From CAYRLW01 sp964425215 (lineage in GTDB: Bacteria > Spirochaetota > Spirochaetia > Treponematales > Breznakiellaceae): DNA of 18,952 nucleotides. Under the pieces are notes generated by a model. It did not search any database, had not been told where the DNA came from, and saw only the letters and a list, made by a program, of their open reading frames with translations. The stretch is from positions 1 to 18,952 of the forward strand of contig CAYRLW010000058.1 of assembly GCA_964425215.1 (NCBI GenBank), given 5' to 3'. The translations under genes and the position numbers were made by a program. Shown here piece after piece: positions 15,236 to 18,952 of this stretch (position 1 is its first letter; every line of letters starts with the position of its first letter).

Positions 15236-16180
15236 TTAAGCTCTAATTTCTTGCCTCTGAAAGATCACATAAGTCCCGGTAAAAAGAAGTATTACTTCGG
15301 CAATCAGGGCGGTTAACTGGGGCCATACCAGTAACAGGCTTTGGCCAAAGGGAAGAGGCAATCCATCAATAGCACCTTCAAGCTGGCTGTACAATATGGG
15401 TCCCAGAGTCCGGGTGGTTGGGCTTAGAAGCCCCGCAGTGATCTCCGCAAAAAGAGTGTTAGGGGATATTCTGGCCACCCAAAGTTCAACAAGAGCTTGT
15501 CCTAGGGGGGTGGGCCCTAATGGTGCCACCAGAGCGGCGAGCATATTCCAAAAAACAGCGAAAAGAAGCCATACTCCTAGGGCGGCAAGGGCCGATGTAG
15601 CACTTTGGCGGAAAACTACAGAAAAAAGCATGGCCATGGTTAACCACACCCCTGAATAAAAAAGCGTTGCCACAAGGAAAGCTAGACTCCGACCAACTTC
15701 CTCCGGACTGGGGGGAACTCCGAGGAGAAGCAAGGCAATACCTATAACTAAAAGCCAAAGGATAGCCAAAGTTATAGCCATAGTTAGAAAGGCCCCAAGA
15801 AATTTGCCAATCAGGAGGGCATCTCGATAAATGGGTTGGGCTAAGATACGACTTAGGGTGTGTCGATTGTACTCGCTGTTTATCGCGTCAAAACCGAGGG
15901 CTATGGCTCCCAAGGGAATAAGGAAACTTAAAAAGGAAACAAAAGAAGGAAGTGGATTTTGAGATACGGTAAAGACATGAAGCAATACAAAGGGATCTTG
16001 CCCAACCACGCTACGGATCTGCTGAACGGCACTGTAAAGAGCCCCAATAGTTGTTAGGGCAATTAGTCCCAGAAGCAGTCGGATCCGAATTCCCCCCATA
16101 TAATCCGAGAGTTCTTTGACCGTTACAGCCAACAGTCCCGTAAAGGGGGAACCTTCTTTTTTTTCAGGAAGGATGGTCAT
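15236..16180 (-). CDS. ABC-2 type permease (NosY/GldF-like)
   Basis: This 314-residue inner-membrane protein has about six hydrophobic segments. The N-terminal part has the ABC-2 signature region FDAINSEYNRHTLSRILAQPIYRDALLIGKFLGAF (residues about 95-129), which places it with NosY/GldF-type permeases (ABC2_membrane_4 in Pfam terms). It is the membrane partner of the ATPase whose stop overlaps its start by 4 bp, and the last gene of the three-gene minus-strand operon. The substrate is not deducible. GldF-type systems move surface polymers or proteins, NosY-type systems act in copper-enzyme maturation. The neighbouring NEW3 protein favours an envelope or polysaccharide role, which is inference. 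The 126 bp between it and the convergent helicase stop show no convincing terminator. Confidence 0.9.
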   Translation of the reverse strand: MTILPEKKEGSPFTGLLAVTVKELSDYMGGIRIRLLLGLIALTTIGALYSAVQQIRSVVGQDPFVLLHVFTVSQNPLPSFVSFLSFLIPLGAIALGFDAINSEYNRHTLSRILAQPIYRDALLIGKFLGAFLTMAITLAILWLLVIGIALLLLGVPPSPEEVGRSLAFLVATLFYSGVWLTMAMLFSVVFRQSATSALAALGVWLLFAVFWNMLAALVAPLGPTPLGQALVELWVARISPNTLFAEITAGLLSPTTRTLGPILYSQLEGAIDGLPLPFGQSLLLVWPQLTALIAEVILLFTGTYVIFQRQEIRA

Positions 16181-17259
16181 AATAGAGTCACCTCCTCTGT
16201 ATACAATTCTTTCCGTTTGGTGTTATTATCACCGGAGGTATGTAGTTTTTCAAAATAGCGGGTGTATACATCGTCCAGCGTTGGTCGCGTGTCCGATAGC
16301 CCTAAAAGCCGATCTCCCGAAGCAACAATAACTTTGGCTACCTCTGAACGGACGTCCCGATCTGCTTCTACGGTGATACTATGGGGTCCCGAACGGTTAA
16401 CACGGAGAACTCCTTGGATTTTAGCGATTTCCGTATCCGCATGGGTTCCTTCTTTCGTGATAGATAAGAGATGGGTTCCCCCGATCACGTTGGTAGTGAT
16501 ATCGTCGACGCTCCCTTCCAATACCTTATTACCCTTATAGAACAAGCAAACTCGATCACACACCGCCTGTACCTGATGCAATAGATGCGATGACAGCAGT
16601 ATTGTTATACCCTTTTGTTTTAAATTCCTGATAATATCAAGGAACTCCCGAGCCCCCTCGGGGTCTAACCCGGAAGTAGGTTCATCTAAAATGATCAAAG
16701 AAGGTTCCTTGACCAATACTTCCGCTAATCCAAGCCGTTGTCGCATGCCTTTGGAAAAGGTAGCCACTTTTCGGTCGGCCAATTCGGAAATCTGAAGATC
16801 CCGAAGGGTTGCTTTTATTCGGTTCTGTCGGACCTTATAATCAAGACCCGCGAGACGTCCTGTATAATCTAAATTTTCAAAGGCGCTTAGATGATCATAA
16901 AACCCCACGGAATCGGGCATATAGCCAACTCTCCGTTTAACCGAGAGGGGATCCCGAAGGGGATCGTAACCGAGAACCCGTACAGTTCCCGCCGAAGGTT
17001 CGGTAAGACCTAACAGCATAAGGATGGTCGTCGTTTTACCAGATCCGTTGGGTCCCAACAGACCGATTACTTCTCCCGTATAAACGGTCAAATCCAAGTT
17101 CTTTACGGCCTGGGTATTTCCATAAGCTTTCCGCAAACCCTGGGCAATTATAACGGTAGTTGGATCGGACAATTCCGGCTGGGGATCCGGTACTTTCGTC
17201 TTAACTACCGGTTCGTTTCGTCCGAGAAAGCTTCGTAAAAGAGAGCGGGTTTCTTTCAT
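16177..17259 (-). CDS. ABC transporter ATP-binding protein (NosF/CcmA type) with N-terminal extension
   Basis: This 360-residue ATPase pairs with the following permease. Motifs are Walker A GPNGSGKT (69-76), a signature of the ABC-2 type FSKGMRQRLG (168-177), Walker B LIILDE (188-193) and H-loop His225. A C-terminal regulatory domain follows (about 245-345), as in multidrug and NosF-type ATPases. The first 35 or so residues before the ATPase core are extra. The ATG at 17259 overlaps the upstream gene's stop as ATGA, so this start is coupled and credible, and the extension appears real. The ATPase has a different signature from the LolD-type ATPase of the other operon, so the two transporters are unrelated in type. 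Confidence 0.92.
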   Translation of the reverse strand: MKETRSLLRSFLGRNEPVVKTKVPDPQPELSDPTTVIIAQGLRKAYGNTQAVKNLDLTVYTGEVIGLLGPNGSGKTTTILMLLGLTEPSAGTVRVLGYDPLRDPLSVKRRVGYMPDSVGFYDHLSAFENLDYTGRLAGLDYKVRQNRIKATLRDLQISELADRKVATFSKGMRQRLGLAEVLVKEPSLIILDEPTSGLDPEGAREFLDIIRNLKQKGITILLSSHLLHQVQAVCDRVCLFYKGNKVLEGSVDDITTNVIGGTHLLSITKEGTHADTEIAKIQGVLRVNRSGPHSITVEADRDVRSEVAKVIVASGDRLLGLSDTRPTLDDVYTRYFEKLHTSGDNNTKRKELYTEEVTLL

Positions 17260-18398
17260 CGTCGACCATAACGTCGGATGGCCAAGGTGGCGACACCCAA
17301 AGCCACGGCGATAATAAGTACCGCGATAATTCCCCAGAGTGTTGAAGTGTGAACGGTTATTCGGAAATCTTGTGACGCTGAAATGTTAGACCCCTCGTCT
17401 GCCCGGAACGTTATCATATAATCCCCCGCCAGCGCCTTGTTTGTCGGTGTGATCAAGGCCCGAACCTCACTGCTTTTACCAGCAGGGATGGATTCTATGG
17501 CCTTAGGTTCAAATTCCACTTTCCAATCCGATGGTTCCGAGGCGGTTAAGGAAACATTTTGAGCATCCGCGCTCCCGGTATTTTTAACCGTTAGCTTTAC
17601 CGAACTTTCATGTCCGGCCACCGCATCCAAACTAATACGGCCTTCGGGACCTGTAACGAGTAAAGAAGGGGTCCCACGGATTACCAATGATAAATCCTGT
17701 TGAGCTTGGGCTGATTCTGTGAAGGCAGACACAGCCACTTGGTAGGTTCCAGCGGGAACCTGATTGGGTGGCGTAATCTTAACCGATATATCCTTGGTTT
17801 GTCCCGCTGGTATGGGGATGCTATTCAACTCCTTATCCCCATAGACTTCGGAAAAATGGACATCAAATGCCGGGGGGGCGCTAGCTTTAAGATTTACTAA
17901 GGCGTCAGCGGCGCTGGTATTTTTAATAGTTAATTTATAGGAAAATTGGGTTTTTGGGTTTCCCTCGAGGGAAGGAAAATCGGCACTTATGGACAGACGT
18001 CCTGGCAAGGTTTTACCTAAAATTACCGTTATGGGTAAACGGAAATTCGTATTGTTGCCCTCCGCCTGGACAAGGAAATCGTAATTCCCCGGAGTTGCAT
18101 TAGCGGGAGGTTCAATCCACAGTTCTACATTGGCCGAATCTCCAGGTGCGACAAATACCGCCTGAACAAGGTTCCCCCCACCAACAAAAACCGTCTGCCA
18201 ATCCTTAGGTTTTCGAATTAATTCAAGGTTAACCCGTTGGGGCGGTAATTCGTAGTTGTGTACTTTGAGTTGTAACGTAAGAAGCTTTCCCGGTAAGGTG
18301 GTAATGGAAGGATAATCGGTAGAAAGCGACAGGCCTTTGTAATTTTGGCTAAATGCTTCCGTGGCAACCAATAGAAGCACTAATAGAACACGCAACAT
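17256..18398 (-). CDS. Membrane-anchored NEW3-repeat protein (COG1470-like)
   Basis: This 380-residue protein has a signal peptide (hydrophobic residues 3-12, cleavage near EAFSQ) and a C-terminal membrane helix (about 353-373) ending in RRYGRR. It is therefore exported and anchored with its bulk outside the cytoplasm. Between these lie three immunoglobulin-like repeats of about 110 residues. Each repeats the NEW3 pattern: 'LKVHNYELPPQRVNLEL', 'LTIKNTSAADALVNLKA' and 'LTVKNTGSADAQNVSLTA', with a later 'AGTYQVAV / AGDYMITF' strand. NEW3 domains occur in carbohydrate-active and surface proteins. Gene order NEW3 protein, ATPase, ABC-2 permease is seen in other bacteria as I recall, suggesting a non-enzymatic partner or periplasmic adaptor. 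AGGAGG lies 10 bp ahead of the ATG. Confidence 0.9.
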   Translation of the reverse strand: MLRVLLVLLLVATEAFSQNYKGLSLSTDYPSITTLPGKLLTLQLKVHNYELPPQRVNLELIRKPKDWQTVFVGGGNLVQAVFVAPGDSANVELWIEPPANATPGNYDFLVQAEGNNTNFRLPITVILGKTLPGRLSISADFPSLEGNPKTQFSYKLTIKNTSAADALVNLKASAPPAFDVHFSEVYGDKELNSIPIPAGQTKDISVKITPPNQVPAGTYQVAVSAFTESAQAQQDLSLVIRGTPSLLVTGPEGRISLDAVAGHESSVKLTVKNTGSADAQNVSLTASEPSDWKVEFEPKAIESIPAGKSSEVRALITPTNKALAGDYMITFRADEGSNISASQDFRITVHTSTLWGIIAVLIIAVALGVATLAIRRYGRR

Positions 18399-18415
18399 AT
18401 TTGGAGTGCCTCCTG

Positions 18416-18483
18416 TTGTAAGGGTGTAAAAGTAGATCTACAAAATATAAACAGAAAAATATAAAAAAAGGTTACACCTACAA
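18416..18483. repeat. Inverted repeat upstream of the NEW3-ABC operon
   Basis: TTGTAAGGGTGTAA (18416-18429) pairs with TTACACCTACAA (18472-18483) apart from a two-base bulge, across 42 bp of AT-rich DNA holding the 10-bp palindrome GTAGATCTAC (18432-18441). It spans the likely promoter of the operon, including TATATT on the minus strand, and also follows the stop of the upstream gene. It could be an operator or a weak terminator. Confidence 0.4.
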
Positions 18484-18506
18484 AAGGGGTGATTGCTTAT
18501 GTTTCC

Positions 18507-18952
18507 TTAAAATAGTGTGTAGCTTTTAAGTTCCAAAATGGTCCGGGGCGTGCCCGGCGGACCCGCGGCCCCGTCGGATTTAAGCAGGTACGATGGGGTC
18601 GTGGTGCTAAAATAAAGGAGGGTCTTACCAAACAGGGCTCCAAAAATTCCGTTAAGACCCAACTGGGCTTTCCAGCAGGGATATTCTTTCCCATGTAGGG
18701 TAATCGTTTCTTTCCCGAGCACCGTAATTTCAAAAGCAAAGCCCGTGGAATTTTCCGAAAACCCCGGGAAAACCAAGCGAGCCTTGTTAACCCTGCCCCA
18801 GGGGAAAAGCCGAAGGGTTTGGCTTATGGTATCGGTACTGGAAAGCAGGAGTTCGTTATCCTTTAACGCGATTCGATTTTCCAAAATGGCGGTGGTCCGT
18901 CTGATCACCGTATCCTTGGTCCGGGTGGTGATATCGGAATAATAACCGAACA
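18507..18952 (-). CDS. C-terminal part of an unrecognised protein (possibly DUF3108-like), 5' end outside window
   Basis: The frame is open from the right window edge to the TAA at 18507, giving at least 148 residues. A GTG at 18908 is possible as a start, but the residues before it (YYSDITTRTKDTVIRRTTA) read as a continuation of the same domain, so the gene is best treated as partial. The visible part alternates beta strands (ALKDNELLLSS, ARLVFPGFSEN, FAFEITVLGKETI) and has a segment, 'PCWKAQLGLNGIFGALFGKTLLYF', then 'TPSYLLKSDGAAGPPGTPRTILEL'. That resembles the end of DUF3108-type envelope proteins, but I cannot confirm this. It is on the same strand as, and 108 bp ahead of, the NEW3 operon, so it may be a separate unit. 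Confidence 0.65.
   Translation of the reverse strand, partial: FGYYSDITTRTKDTVIRRTTAILENRIALKDNELLLSSTDTISQTLRLFPWGRVNKARLVFPGFSENSTGFAFEITVLGKETITLHGKEYPCWKAQLGLNGIFGALFGKTLLYFSTTTPSYLLKSDGAAGPPGTPRTILELKSYTLF

Overview
The window looks like part of a diderm bacterial genome, most likely a spirochaete of the Treponema group. It carries an ABC exporter operon with FtsX-type permeases, a LolA-like periplasmic protein and an outer-membrane barrel candidate whose mature N-terminus has an acidic 'DEDLFG' motif that I associate with treponemes. The taxonomic call is from gene content and memory only. The sequence reads as a short-read metagenome or draft scaffold. It has three runs of exactly 100 N. 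Two of them (2077-2176 and 4692-4791) are flanked by identical 55-bp duplicates, so they are unmerged contig overlaps and not real gaps. The third (6630-6729) is a real gap inside a permease gene.

Layout. (1) 1-2262: an MFS transporter (+) and a flavodoxin-fold NAD(P)H:quinone oxidoreductase (-) face each other, enclosed by 73-bp inverted repeats. (2) 2263-3773: a thioredoxin-like protein and a thioredoxin reductase form a two-gene operon; both have altered key motifs. (3) 4102-11297: a seven-gene operon of ABC ATPase, two FtsX/MacB-type permeases, a LolA-like periplasmic protein, a predicted outer-membrane barrel, an OmpR-type response regulator and a sensor histidine kinase. It reads as a self-regulated inner-to-outer-membrane export route for a lipoprotein or lipid. 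(4) 11615-15109: a 1164-residue SWIM-SNF2 helicase. (5) 15236-18398 (-): a translationally coupled operon of a NEW3-repeat surface-anchored protein, an ABC ATPase and an ABC-2 permease. (6) 18507-18952 (-): the C-terminal part of an unrecognised, possibly DUF3108-like protein running off the right edge.

The most striking structure not explained by genes is a family of 39-bp palindromes (17-bp arms, 5-nt loop, GAGG at one end and CCTC at the other). They occupy every sizeable intergenic region of the first 11.5 kb and are absent from the last 7 kb. Subfamilies differ in the arm interior, but each keeps its own pairing, so the hairpin or palindrome itself appears conserved. Two copies are the cores of the inverted repeats around the MFS and quinone oxidoreductase pair.
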